Below, one piece after another: positions 33,395-43,583 of a stretch of DNA of 64,000 nt. Made by a program: the position numbers and the translations under genes. The notes beneath the pieces are model-generated. The model made no database searches, was not told the DNA's origin, and saw only the letters and a list, made by a program, of their open reading frames with translations. Position 1 is the stretch's first letter; every line of letters begins with the position of its first letter. Source of the stretch: Spongilla lacustris (Eukaryota > Porifera > Demospongiae > Spongillida > Spongillidae); the NCBI GenBank assembly GCA_949361645.1, contig OX442428.1:8388889-8452888 (forward strand), read 5' to 3'.

Positions 33395-35209
33395 ATGAGT
33401 GAATCCGAAGAAGTGAAAAAGAAGAAGCGCATTCGCGCCGGTCACAGGGCTTCAGCCACGCGAATCAGCACTCAAGCGAAAGAGAATTTGGAATCCACTG
33501 AATTTAACCCAGCACAGATGAAGCAGCATGTTCAGTTCCTGAAGGATAAGTTACGTGTGATAAGTCAACTTGACGCGGAAATCGTGGATTTACTACAGAC
33601 CGAAGAAGAAACTACGCGCGAGATAGAGCAATCTGACACCTTCAAGGAAGGAATCGAACTAGCTATGATCAACTTTGAGTCCGCAGTGGCGGAGACATCT
33701 CGTACGCCAACAGGAAACCGATCCAGAGCTAACAGCGACGCTGCAAGCGAAGAACAAGAGATAAGGACGGATATTGTGAACGAAGTGAGCAGACCTAACT
33801 CGGCTGCATCTCAATCGACGACAACCGAACCAGCTACTACGATTTCACAACACGAAAACGGGAAAACGACCCAAGCGTGCAAAGTGAAGCTCCCGAAGTT
33901 GGTACTGAAGAAATTTGACGGAGGCATCATCAATTGGTCATCGTTTTGGGATTCCTTCGAGTCATCCATACATCAGAATCCAGATTTGACTGAAATTGAC
34001 AAATTCATCTATCTTAAATCACTCCTTGAATCATCAGCTGCAGAAGTTATCAGCGGATTGACTTTGTCTTCAAGCAACTACACAGAAGCTTTATCCCTGC
34101 TAAAGAAGAGATTCGGCAACAAGCAGCACCAGATTAGCAAGCACATGGACGCTCTCATGAACTTAGAACCAGTCGTCACCTCTCGCAATCTGAAGGCCCT
34201 TAGACAACTGTACGACAAGGTCGAGTCACACATTCGCTGTCTAAGGTCTCTTGGTGTGGAGTCAGAGTCATATGGTACGCTGCTGAGCTCCGTGTTGATG
34301 AAGAGAATCCCACACGATATTTGTTTAGTAGTGAGCAGAACAGTAACCACAGATGATTGGAAGTTAGACAAATTGTTGGCAGCTGTTGGTAGTGAAATTG
34401 AAGCTAGGGAAAAGGCAGCTCAGGAAGAGGCAGAAACTTTACAGAAACCTACAAAGAATCCACCCACTACTGCAGCACTGCTCAGTACGCCAGCCCCAGC
34501 ATGTTGTTACTGTGGGAAATCACACCAGTCTTCCTCGTGCAGAACTGTACCCGACATAGATCAGAGAAGGCAATGTCTGTTAAAGATGGGAAGATGTTTT
34601 GTGTGTCTCAGGAGAGGGCACAAAGGGATTGACTGCCGATCCTCATTGAAATGTTCAATCTGCCAAGGAAGACATCACTTGAGTATCTGCCCACGACCTA
34701 GACAGGCGAACAACTCACAACCGGGTACTTCTCCATCTGTACCAGCAAGTCAAAATTCATCACGAACTGTTCAAGCTCCTGCAGTTAACGGACGATCGTC
34801 AACGATGTCCATGTATGTCAGCACCAAGACTCCAATACTGCTGCAAACTGCACGTGTGAAGGTGAATGCTCCAAATCGAGAATCCCCAGTCATTGACACT
34901 AGAATTGTATTCGATAGTGGAAGTCAAAGATCGTACATTTCCAACAAGATCTGTGAGGCACTTGGGCTCAAGGTGGAACGCAAAGAGAGGCTAGTGGTGA
35001 AGACCTTTGGAGCAGAAGAAGGACGATCTCAAGAATGTGGTGTGGTTCGACTCAGTGTCAAGACAAAGGCAGGATCCAATGTCGTTCTGACACTACTTGC
35101 TGTATCTACAATTTGCGAGCCACTCGTAGGCCAGCCATTGACCTTTGCAACTAACCACTACTCATACCTATCAGGACTAGACATGGCAGATTCAAGCGAC
35201 CAAAACTAG
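33395..35209 (+). CDS. BEL/Pao Gag and start of aspartic protease
   Basis: The 604-residue frame starts at the first ATG after the primer site (MSESEEVKKKKRIRAGHRAS). Residues about 20-100 are charged. About 165-330 is a DUF1759-type Gag domain (KLPKLVLKKFDGG, WSSFWDSFESSIH, KFIYLKSLL). About 368-435 holds three zinc knuckles (CCYCGKSHQSSSCR, CFVCLRRGHKGIDC, CSICQGRHHLSIC), which would bind genomic RNA. About 500-590 begins the A17-type aspartic protease (FDSGSQRSYIS, with active-site Asp). The frame ends at TAG 35207-35209, just where the protease should continue. The missing part continues in another frame a few bases on, so a one-base indel, or less likely a programmed shift, separates it from pol. 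Confidence 0.9.
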   Translation: MSESEEVKKKKRIRAGHRASATRISTQAKENLESTEFNPAQMKQHVQFLKDKLRVISQLDAEIVDLLQTEEETTREIEQSDTFKEGIELAMINFESAVAETSRTPTGNRSRANSDAASEEQEIRTDIVNEVSRPNSAASQSTTTEPATTISQHENGKTTQACKVKLPKLVLKKFDGGIINWSSFWDSFESSIHQNPDLTEIDKFIYLKSLLESSAAEVISGLTLSSSNYTEALSLLKKRFGNKQHQISKHMDALMNLEPVVTSRNLKALRQLYDKVESHIRCLRSLGVESESYGTLLSSVLMKRIPHDICLVVSRTVTTDDWKLDKLLAAVGSEIEAREKAAQEEAETLQKPTKNPPTTAALLSTPAPACCYCGKSHQSSSCRTVPDIDQRRQCLLKMGRCFVCLRRGHKGIDCRSSLKCSICQGRHHLSICPRPRQANNSQPGTSPSVPASQNSSRTVQAPAVNGRSSTMSMYVSTKTPILLQTARVKVNAPNRESPVIDTRIVFDSGSQRSYISNKICEALGLKVERKERLVVKTFGAEEGRSQECGVVRLSVKTKAGSNVVLTLLAVSTICEPLVGQPLTFATNHYSYLSGLDMADSSDQN

Positions 35210-35211
35210 AG

Positions 35212-36561
35212 GTGGGAATCCTAATCGGAGCTGACAATTACTGGTCCTTGATGACTGGAAGGATTCGGAAGGGAAGAACCGGACCTACTGCAGTGGAAAC
35301 GGACTTTGGCTGGGTGCTCTCTGGGCCAGTGAAGGGATTGTCTACAGAAACAACTTCAGTGAACCTTCTTTCATGCCACGTACTGAATGTGGGAATGTTG
35401 TCTCCTCACTCTGACACCAAGATGGAACAGATACTGCATAGTTTTTGGGACCTAGAAACACTTGGTATAAAATCTCAAGAAGGATCGGTGTACGACAACT
35501 TCATGCGTACCATATCATATGAGGATGGAAGATACTGTGTAAGTCTACCTTGGAAGGATCCTAATCCTCTACTGCCGGATAACTTCAACCTCTGTCAAGC
35601 AAGATTGTTTGGTTTGATAAGAAGACTAAAGCAAAGCCCACACATTCTTCTGGAGTATGACCGAATCATTCGTGAACAAATTGCACAAGGGATTGTTGAA
35701 GTTATGGGGGATGCGGCACGAAGTTCTACTGGAAGGCTGCATTACCTCCCGCACCACGGCGTCATTCGGGAGGACAAATCGACTACCAAACTGAGAATAG
35801 TCTTTGATGCGTCAGCACGTAGCGAAGGTCCTTCACTTAACGATTGTCTCTATACTGGACCTTCCTTTGGCCAAAACATTGCAGAGATCTTACTCAGGTT
35901 TCGTCTGTTTCCAGTGGCCTTGGTAGCAGACATCGAAAAGGCTTTCTTAATGGTTTCTGTTGTGAAGGAAGACAGGGATGCACTAAGGTTCCTCTGGTTG
36001 GATGACATCAGTAGTGATTGCCCCAGTGTTCAAGTGCTACGGTTCACTAGGATCGTATTTGGTGTTTCAGCAAGCCCATTCTTACTTAATGCTACGATCA
36101 AGCGGCACATTGAGGGATATCGGTCTGAAGACAGTGGTTTTGTGAAGAAATTCCAACGGTCCATATATGTAGACGATGTCACATTTGGAGCAGAAAGTGC
36201 GGAGAAGGCGTTCAAGTTGTACCAGCAGTCTAAGCTTTGGTTAGCCAAAGGTGGGTTTAATCTTCGAAAATTTGTCACAAACTGTCCAGAACTGCAGTCA
36301 AGGATCAATTGGGCAGAGAATCACACTCTCGACCAATCAGATGGCACAGACCCAGCAAGAGTCACCAGTGAGGATATGTCATATGTGAAAAACACATTAG
36401 GTGACAACCTGAACAACCTGGAGGGTTTGAAGGTCCTAGGAGTACGTTGGAACCCGGAATCCGATTTGTTGTTGTTCGACATCCAGCACATTAAAGAACT
36501 AGCCACGAAGCTTCAACCCACCAAGCGAAATGTCATTGGTCTTGCTGCACGATTTTTTTGA
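35212..36561 (+). CDS. BEL/Pao end of protease and reverse transcriptase
   Basis: The frame opens at about 35201 in homologous terms with VGILIGADNYW, the C-terminal part of the A17 protease, then ETDFGWVLSGPV. The RT follows at about residues 100-400: LPHHGVIREDKSTTKLRIVF, LVADIEKAFLMVS (first catalytic Asp) and the active site YVDDVTFGAE. The frame ends at TGA after a run of T at 36550-36560 and resumes in the next frame with DPLGVISPVT. No natural start codon is expected because pol is normally made as a fusion with Gag. Confidence 0.9.
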   Translation: MGILIGADNYWSLMTGRIRKGRTGPTAVETDFGWVLSGPVKGLSTETTSVNLLSCHVLNVGMLSPHSDTKMEQILHSFWDLETLGIKSQEGSVYDNFMRTISYEDGRYCVSLPWKDPNPLLPDNFNLCQARLFGLIRRLKQSPHILLEYDRIIREQIAQGIVEVMGDAARSSTGRLHYLPHHGVIREDKSTTKLRIVFDASARSEGPSLNDCLYTGPSFGQNIAEILLRFRLFPVALVADIEKAFLMVSVVKEDRDALRFLWLDDISSDCPSVQVLRFTRIVFGVSASPFLLNATIKRHIEGYRSEDSGFVKKFQRSIYVDDVTFGAESAEKAFKLYQQSKLWLAKGGFNLRKFVTNCPELQSRINWAENHTLDQSDGTDPARVTSEDMSYVKNTLGDNLNNLEGLKVLGVRWNPESDLLLFDIQHIKELATKLQPTKRNVIGLAARFF

Positions 36562-37960
36562 CCCATTGGGAGTTATTTCACCTGTAACTGTCCAATTCAA
36601 GCTACTTTTCCAGAATATTTGTGTGAAGAATGTGTCTTGGGACGAGCCTTTGCCGTGTGAATTATTGGAAAGGTGGGAGAAATTGCTTGATGGACTGAAG
36701 CAAGTTCACTCCATTACTATACCTCGGTGCTACTTCTCCAATTGGACGTCATGCAGTCTTCGGGGTTTCTGCGACGCTTCACAGCATGCATATGCGGCAG
36801 TGGTTTACCTCCGGATAGAAACTGATGGCAGCTGTTACTCCAAGTTGGTTGTAGCCAAGACACGGGTTTGCCCGCTGCAGAAGCACAGTATACCCAGGCT
36901 TGAGTTGTTAGGAGCACTTCTACTGTCCAGGCTTCTTTCATGGGCTCATTCTGCACTTAGAGTGGAACTGAGGCTTGAACCTTCAATCTGTTACACTGAT
37001 TCGATTGTGGTCTTGTACTGGATCAAGAGAGTGGACACGGAATGGAAGCAGTTTGTTGAGAACCGAGTTACAGAAATTCGACGACTTGCTCCAGCTGCAT
37101 GGTGGCAGCATTGCCCAGGGGCAGACAATCCAGCCGACATGCCATCAAGGGGCATGGATCCACTACAATTAGTGAACAACCCACTCTGGTTTAATGGACC
37201 AAGATGGCTATGTGAATCCTCCTCAGAAGGTGAAAATTTTAGCAGTCTGAAACGTTTGTTGAAGGTCACAGCCATTGTGTATAAGTTCATCCAGGTACTG
37301 AAGATGAGAAGGCGTGGTACAGAGGCAAGTGTGAGGTTGGAAGCTAAGGATATTATTGATGCAGAGCTTTATTGGATACGGATTGCACAAGAAATGTTGC
37401 TCCAAGATGATAAGTTCACCATGTGGAAGACACAGCTAGGCCTTTACTCGGATGATTTAGGGCTGTGGAGATGTAAGGGAAGACTTAGCAATGCAGAGCT
37501 CCCAATGGATGCCAAACACCCAATACTTCTGCCAAGTAAACACCACATTACGATTCTTGTAGCCCAAGACTGCCACAAACACGTGATGCACGGCGGCATC
37601 AAAGAAACACTGGCCGAACTTAGAGGACGATTCTGGATCATCAAAGGGAGGAGTTTTTTAAGGAATTTGCTGCATCAGTGCACAATCTGTGCCAGAATCA
37701 ATGCAAGACCGTATGATGCGTGTGAATCTCCACCATTGCCACAGTTCCGTGTAAGGGAATACCCACCATTCAACTGTGTAGGTGTCGACTACGCTGGTCC
37801 CTTGTACGTCAAGTCAGGTGAAAAGGTGTGGATCTCGCTATTTTCGTGTTGTGTGACACGAGCCATACATCTAGAGGTGGTGCCAGACATGTCTACCGAA
37901 TCTTTCATCAGATGCTTCAAGCGTTTTGCAGCACGAAGAGGTACCCCATCGATAGTTTAG
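36530..37960 (+). CDS. BEL/Pao RNase H and integrase N-terminal part
   Basis: RT thumb (DPLGVISPVTVQFKLLFQ), then RNase H with LRGFCDASQHAYAAVVYL, SIPRLELLGALL and CYTDSIVVLYWIK. The integrase zinc-binding part has HVMHGGIKETLAELRGRFW and CTICARI. The integrase core begins with NCVGVDYAGPLYV, the first acidic residue. The frame stops at TAG near 37958, where the conserved second acidic motif (S-D-N in the relative at 18436) is absent. A small deletion removed it. The integrase of this copy is therefore inactive. Confidence 0.9.
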   Translation: MSLVLLHDFFDPLGVISPVTVQFKLLFQNICVKNVSWDEPLPCELLERWEKLLDGLKQVHSITIPRCYFSNWTSCSLRGFCDASQHAYAAVVYLRIETDGSCYSKLVVAKTRVCPLQKHSIPRLELLGALLLSRLLSWAHSALRVELRLEPSICYTDSIVVLYWIKRVDTEWKQFVENRVTEIRRLAPAAWWQHCPGADNPADMPSRGMDPLQLVNNPLWFNGPRWLCESSSEGENFSSLKRLLKVTAIVYKFIQVLKMRRRGTEASVRLEAKDIIDAELYWIRIAQEMLLQDDKFTMWKTQLGLYSDDLGLWRCKGRLSNAELPMDAKHPILLPSKHHITILVAQDCHKHVMHGGIKETLAELRGRFWIIKGRSFLRNLLHQCTICARINARPYDACESPPLPQFRVREYPPFNCVGVDYAGPLYVKSGEKVWISLFSCCVTRAIHLEVVPDMSTESFIRCFKRFAARRGTPSIV

Positions 37961-38048
37961 ATCCGCCCACAAGGAATTAGCCCAGATCCAAACGCATCCT
38001 GTTGTTGAGAACTTCTTCACAGAGCAACGGATAGAATGGCGCTTCAAT

Positions 38049-38810
38049 TTGGAGAAGGCTCCTTGGTGGGGTGGATTCTTTGAGAGGATGGTTGGCTCAG
38101 TCAAGAGATGCTTGAAAAAGGTCATAGGTCATGCAAGGTTAACATTTGATGAACTATTGACTGTTATTGTGGAGGTGGAAGGAACGCTCAACTCCAGACC
38201 ACTTACATACCTCTCAGCGGATGATTTTGATGAACCACTCACTCCAGCGCACCTACTCACAGGCTGTCGACTCCATGGATTACCTGACACACACGTATCA
38301 TCGGAATTGGACTTGGACTTTGTTACGTCAAGTACTCATTCTGCCGTCACTTCACGAATGAAACATCTTCAACTCATTCTGCAACACTTCTGGAAACGTT
38401 GGAAGACCGAGTATCTCATTGACTTAAGGGAAGCCCATCGATTCTCCACCAACAAGGACAAAGGGTATGGCAAGATTGCTCTTGGAGATATTGTCCTGGT
38501 GCATGATGACAATCATCCCAGAACGTTTTGGAGATTGGGAAGGGTAGAGCAACTCATCCAGGGCAGTGATGGTCATGTCAGAGGAGCAGTGGTTCGCGTG
38601 TCATCCAAGACTGGTTCCACTACATTGAGGCGACCATTGCAGCGATTGTACCCACTTGAAATCAAGCACCCAGATGCTGAGACCCCAGTGACTCCCGACA
38701 ATCAGCAAAACACTACTAAGAAACTTCCCAGAAGGGCAGCAGCGGAAATAGCCAAGCTGAAATTAACCACTCTGGCGAATCAGTCGGATGAATCTGAACT
38801 TGATTATTGA
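38049..38810 (+). CDS. BEL/Pao integrase C-terminal part and DUF5641 tail
   Basis: Begins EKAPWWGGFFERMVGSVKRC, with the third catalytic residue (Glu), after about 90 nt of in-frame sequence downstream of the deletion. DUF5641 follows at about residues 105-200 (HFWKRWKTEYLIDLREAHRF, GDIVLVHDDNHPR, LYPLEIKHP), a domain typical of BEL/Pao tails. The stop at 38808-38810 lies about 30 nt before the 3' LTR. Confidence 0.9.
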   Translation: MEKAPWWGGFFERMVGSVKRCLKKVIGHARLTFDELLTVIVEVEGTLNSRPLTYLSADDFDEPLTPAHLLTGCRLHGLPDTHVSSELDLDFVTSSTHSAVTSRMKHLQLILQHFWKRWKTEYLIDLREAHRFSTNKDKGYGKIALGDIVLVHDDNHPRTFWRLGRVEQLIQGSDGHVRGAVVRVSSKTGSTTLRRPLQRLYPLEIKHPDAETPVTPDNQQNTTKKLPRRAAAEIAKLKLTTLANQSDESELDY

Positions 38811-38837
38811 CTAGTTCAGACTAGTCAATGGTGGCAG

Positions 38838-38987
38838 TGTAGAAAACGGAATATTAATTGCGTAATTATTCATTCATTGTGCGCACGTGATTGTAGTACA
38901 AAATGTGAACAGGAACGTGCGAGCTAGCTAGCGTTTGTATCCTCTCGGATCGCTCACGATCGCCATCATTGATTGAGTTTCTTTACA
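38838..38987 (+). repeat. 3' LTR of the BEL/Pao element
   Basis: 150 bp, matching the 5' LTR except for 7 nt missing after acaaaa and atcatt in place of attatt. It is preceded by tgactagttcagactagtcaatggtggcag, which holds an inverted ctagt pair but no clean polypurine tract. Confidence 0.95.
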
Positions 38988-40663
38988 GGGCCCATGCACA
39001 CCTCCTCCTGGAAAAAACTGACCCTTTATAAAAGGGAAAAACCGAGTTCAGAGCTGCTCAAACAATTCATTTATGCCTTCGTGGAAGAGTTTGCCGTTAA
39101 TTTCTTCAGTTGCACACCGTCGTGTACCAGACCTGCCAACTTGGCAATAACGCCCGTCGTGAGATTCACCTCGTACCCGGACCACACTTCGGAAAAAGTA
39201 GTGTTCTACTAACTTACATCAATTTTAACTGCGCGCGTCGGGTTCTGTTTTACTGTAGCTACCGTGGTCTTCTTACTGCCTTCTTCGAACAGTTTTGGTT
39301 GTAGAGTTATATTTATATGAGCTCTTATTATCAAGGCCAAAAAAGCGTGAGTCTCACGACCAAATCGTGAGAGTTGGTAGGTCTATACATACACGTAGTA
39401 GAGGCGGCCCCAGCATCTACCGAGGGGAGGGGCCAAACACACGGAGGGCGCCAAAAATGGGCGTGGCTTACTACGCGCGTATAACCGTTTGACTCTGGAT
39501 TGTTGCTAATAACAGAGATAATGCCGCTTGCGCGAGCGCTAGTAAATTATGCCCCGCATGTTGTAGTCTCTTTGGATTGTAGTAATTGACGATAGTTTTA
39601 GGGATTGGGGGTGGGGGGGAAGGGGGCGCCATAGCCCAAGGAGGGGGGGGGGGGGGGGGGGGGCCCAGGCCCCCTGGCCCTCTCCCGCCGGCCGCCTATG
39701 CCGTACGTACACCTAGGCCTGATTTCTCATAAAGGGGGGAAAAAAGTGGGGTTAGCTCTGCCAGTGCATGTGGCTGTGCACAATACGCCTAGAGTGATTC
39801 TAACCGTAGATATTAGAGTAGAACCTTATATCCAAGCCCAGATGCGCACGCCCACCAGCTGAAGACTCATTGTACAGAACATGTGCTCCCCATCACCTGA
39901 TATCTACCTACAGTTGCACATTCACATACACCCTGGTTTACCATCTTTATCGATCTACATGCTTACATGTTACTGTACACGCGTGCACAACACATGCATG
40001 TACAGTAGGTTACGCCTCCATATTCTGCTGGGAGCATATTTTCTGTCTAATTCGTTCCTCAAACGACAGAAAAATGTATTAGCCTTTATATAAACGCTTA
40101 CGTCATGGTGGGTCTACTATGTGGCATTATAATTTTAATTTACACGCGGAACGAATGTCACGTGTGTCAGGCGACCTTTCCAGAAACCAAAATTAGAGGA
40201 AGTCCTTCGCCGCGATCAATAAAATGCCACTGGTACAAGTGCGGGCCAATATAAATATCTCCGCCGAAACGCGTCTGGTTGCAGTTTTGCTCGTTGTTGG
40301 GCGTCGCCGTGAGATACGCGGAACTGTCTATTGCAGTGAGTTGCGTGTTCGTGTTCTGTCGTCGGCTCCGTGCGTGTTTTGGGTTTTGCCTTCCCTGTAC
40401 TTCCCCTCCCGTGGCTTCCCCTGCGTGCCGTTCTTCCTGTGTGCGTCCGTTGCAGCGGCTTGTTAAAATACGCAAACTTTATTTAATGCCCACCGTTATC
40501 TTTTGTGTTGATTAAAAAGCTTCCCCCTCCTACGTAGTCTCCCATTGAGAGGCCGTAGTAACTAAGGGGGGGAGGGGGCTCAAGCACCCCCAAAATTTTG
40601 GGCCAGCATATTATTTATATTACGCGGTAGCGGTACATAGTACATGTACCACAAACGGACATA
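38988..40663. other. no gene recognised; poly-G patch
   Basis: A G run followed by a C-rich stretch at about 39640-39700 resembles the centre of a degenerate DNA transposon. Nothing else is supported. Confidence 0.5.
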
Positions 40664-40986
40664 ATAATAAGTAAACAAGTAAATCAAAAACTTCTCTATC
40701 GTGAAAGTGATTGATGGTATGTAGGATTGGTGGTGCAAAAAGCAAGGAAACAAGTTACAGTATGTTAAAGTGAGGTTACATAGGATCCTACAACTCACAG
40801 TTCTGAATTTGCAAATGAAGTAGCCTATTTGCAAATGTAGGACTATTATAGTTGTAGGATCCTGCCAAACCTCACTTTAACATACTGTACCTTGTTTCCT
40901 TGCCTTTTGCACCACTAATCCTACATACCAACAATCATGTTCTCGATAGAAAAGTTTTTGATTTACTTGTTCCCCAAATTATTATT
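40664..40986. mobile_element. foldback MITE, 130 bp arms
   Basis: Left arm 40664-40794 and right arm 40851-40986 are inverted copies (for example gtatgtaggattggtggtgc against gcaccactaatcctacatac). The loop holds a direct repeat of atttgcaaatg. The arm words ggtggtgcaaaaagcaagga and aacaagtt resemble ggtggtgtagaaaggaaggg and aacaag in the foldback at 289-614. Confidence 0.85.
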
Positions 40987-41551
40987 TTTCTCTGCCAGGA
41001 GTGTTCAATAATAATATATGGCTTAGTGTATTAGTTGCGATGTACAGGATGCTTAGATTCCTCTTATGTGTAGTCTTAGTATATATAGGCCTCTTTTTTT
41101 GATTGATAGGCCTACCTTTGTTCTTCGGATATCTTAAACTCAGAGTTTTCCTTGCAAACGCTCGAGCTGTTTTCTTTGGCTTGGTCCTTTGCTGAATTAG
41201 AACGGACTCAACCGCCTGTTTTAAACGTGTTTGCAGCTGTGTATGTTACTCAATTGTGCATAGCCTGGCACCAGTATATTAAGACGCGTCATATTGCATG
41301 CTGCTAGATTTTCATTATATGAAAGGGCACGTTTGGAAAAAAATGCTAATGTCATCTTCGTACGACGTTCCTGTTGCGAGTTATATGTGATGAATGTAAG
41401 ATGTAAGAGGAGATGAATGTAAGACGTAAGAGGAGATGAACAAAAATTAAATGGCGGAATTTTTTTACCGACTTGTCAGTCCAAGTAATCGGCACTGTTT
41501 AGTGAAGCTCACGTTATATGTGCATATCTGTCTGTCATGTTTGTGATAGAT

Positions 41552-42377
41552 CAGGGGCGGATCCAGGAATTTGGAAAAATGGGGGCACAGTTAGAGGCGC
41601 AAGCCCCGGGGAGGGTGAGGGAGGGGGGCAACCCTCCCACCCAGCTAGGGGGTATGGGGGAGCGCTGTAAGCTCCCCCATCGAGGCCTGGGGTGGAGCCC
41701 GAGAAGCCAACGCGTTTTGCATTGTAAAAGCTCCGAAAACTATGCAAAAAAGCAGGCCTGTTAAATAGTAGCTATACTGTTTATACGTGTGCAATGCATG
41801 TATTTTTTCACAAGAAATACATATTAGTTGTAGCAACTGCCAAAGTACCAGTTTATAGTGTTCGTACTTTTAAAATATAACTACTAAAATTTGTGGGCCA
41901 AAAAATATAGCTCAGCTTTTATATGAGATGCGATGCACCAATCTTTTAAATCTTTTTAGTATACATGTATCCGCTTCTTTTCAATACGCACGTTTGCAAA
42001 TATAATTGTAATCATGCTTTATCATTGGCCCTTCCTGTGTACATGTACATGTATCCGCGCTGTAGTTAACCGAGGCACTGTTTCGTGTGTTTATATAAAT
42101 CGTACGCGGTATGCAAAATACACTCATGAATATTTAATGAGTCATCCGGATTGGGCGGCACGTGCCTCTAGTGCCCCCCCCCCCCCCCCCCTAGATTCGC
42201 CCCTGTCAGTACATGTATCAGCACTGTAGATAACTGTGGCACTGTTTTGTGCGGTTATAATCGCACGCGGTATGCAAAATACACTTATGAGTATTTAATG
42301 AGTCGTCCGAAAGGGGGGGGGGGGGGGGGGGGGGCTTGTGCCCCTGGTGCCCCCCCCCACTCTTTAGATCTGCCCGT
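41552..42377. mobile_element. caggggcgg-ended MITE plus partial second copy
   Basis: The left end caggggcggatccagg and right end cctagattcgcccctg (to 42205) are imperfect inverted repeats. 42206-42377 repeats part of it (gcggtatgcaaaatacact, tatttaatgagtc) and ends with a similar gatctgcccgtg. The interior includes gtaagctcccccatcg, shared with 10157-10963. G and C runs flank the ends. Non-coding; probably hAT-like, by inference. Confidence 0.7.
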
Positions 42378-43583
42378 GTAAATAATATGCATGCTGGCGA
42401 GTAATTACAACACTTCATTACCGTTTTAAAACACTCGACCGAAAACCACGAAGCCAATCCTACATAGGACCCACTACCGTGGCTCCTGGTAAATAAACAC
42501 ATTCCGGTATTGCAAGCCGCCCGTATTTAGAACGAGAAAGTGTGGTCAACCATCGATCGATGTCGATTTTGAAGTACGTCTCAAAGCAGCCTTTCAGGAA
42601 GTTGAAAGATCATTATTTAACTTGTACAGGTTGAAGGGTTTCTAAAAGCACCCCCTTTAATGCCTTAGCATATTAGCGCGCATGCTTCGGTTTTTAGAGA
42701 TTCTTGAACCTGTACAAGTTATAATTAGAAGAGTGATATGCCTGCAATTTAATGACATAAGGATGTTCAATAGTTCTCTAGAAAAAATGGAACACTTGCA
42801 AAAACATATTACGCATGATTTTGGATGAAATCGTGGCAAGACTAATATAAGAAATTTCTCTTAAGGTATACCAGTCATTCATCATCTAGTAGCAGTCTTT
42901 AAATGACCAAATTATTCATTGCATAATGGGTACAATGTATAACCAGATTTTATTTTACCTTATTCAAAAATTGTGCGTCTGTCCCGCATGTTCTTCCGAC
43001 ATTTAAAACGTTTAAACGTCTCAGGGTCACCACTGTAGCAATTCACATGTACACTCTACACAAAAATAATCACGTGTCAGTTTAATTAACTAGCAGCCCA
43101 GATAAATCCGGTTCTCCATATACTTGGTAGCTCGTAGCCGCTACAGTGTTTTGTTTATTTTACCGATTTCTAAGACCAAAAGGATCGCTACCATGTTCTC
43201 TGGACTAAAAAAGTGAAGCACGATGTATTGTAACTTGAAGACACGAAGCACGAGTCGTGGTCGAATCATCGCTAATGTCTACCTACGGACGGTAAGGAAC
43301 CCGTTTTTGTGATACTCTGTTTGGGAGGTGTGTAGCTTGCGCATGCATTTTGTATAATTTTGCTTGCATGTATGTTGTGTTTGTATACCTACGATGTTGT
43401 AACTTTTTTTAGAGCACATTTGTTGTTTCTAGCTCTGTTTGTTATGGCTATTTACTGCGCGCTTATGGCATGGAGCATTGAGACTGGTGTGGATGAAGAG
43501 ACAAGGGCACGTCAGGTTGGAAGAATGTTATGTAGGACAGGGTTTGTACGGGTCAGGCAAAGTCATGGAAAACTGAAATATCA
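42378..43583. other. no gene recognised
   Basis: A small inverted pair, aacttgtacaggtt at about 42619 and aacctgtacaagtt at about 42707, is the only structure noted. A short frame at 43360 has a hydrophobic start but runs into the satellite and is unsupported. Confidence 0.5.

Larger units (their letters stand above)
33201..38987 (+). mobile_element. BEL/Pao LTR retrotransposon, both LTRs, 5 bp target duplication
   Basis: The element is 5.79 kb. LTRs at 33201-33357 and 38838-38987 begin TGTAG and end TTACA. The 5 bp gggcc lies directly outside both (33196-33200 and 38988-38992). The internal region codes Gag, aspartic protease, RT, RNase H and integrase in the order typical of BEL/Pao. Three breaks interrupt the frame: one base near 35195-35211, a T-run shift near 36545-36560, and a deletion with frame shift near 37955 in the integrase core. 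The LTRs differ only by a 7 nt deletion and about one substitution, so insertion looks recent although the coding region is broken. Confidence 0.95.

Noticed and set aside
40224..40515. Overlapping frames of 80-100 residues as a small secreted protein gene
   Set aside because: No conserved motif, several frames open at once, no splice or polyA context.
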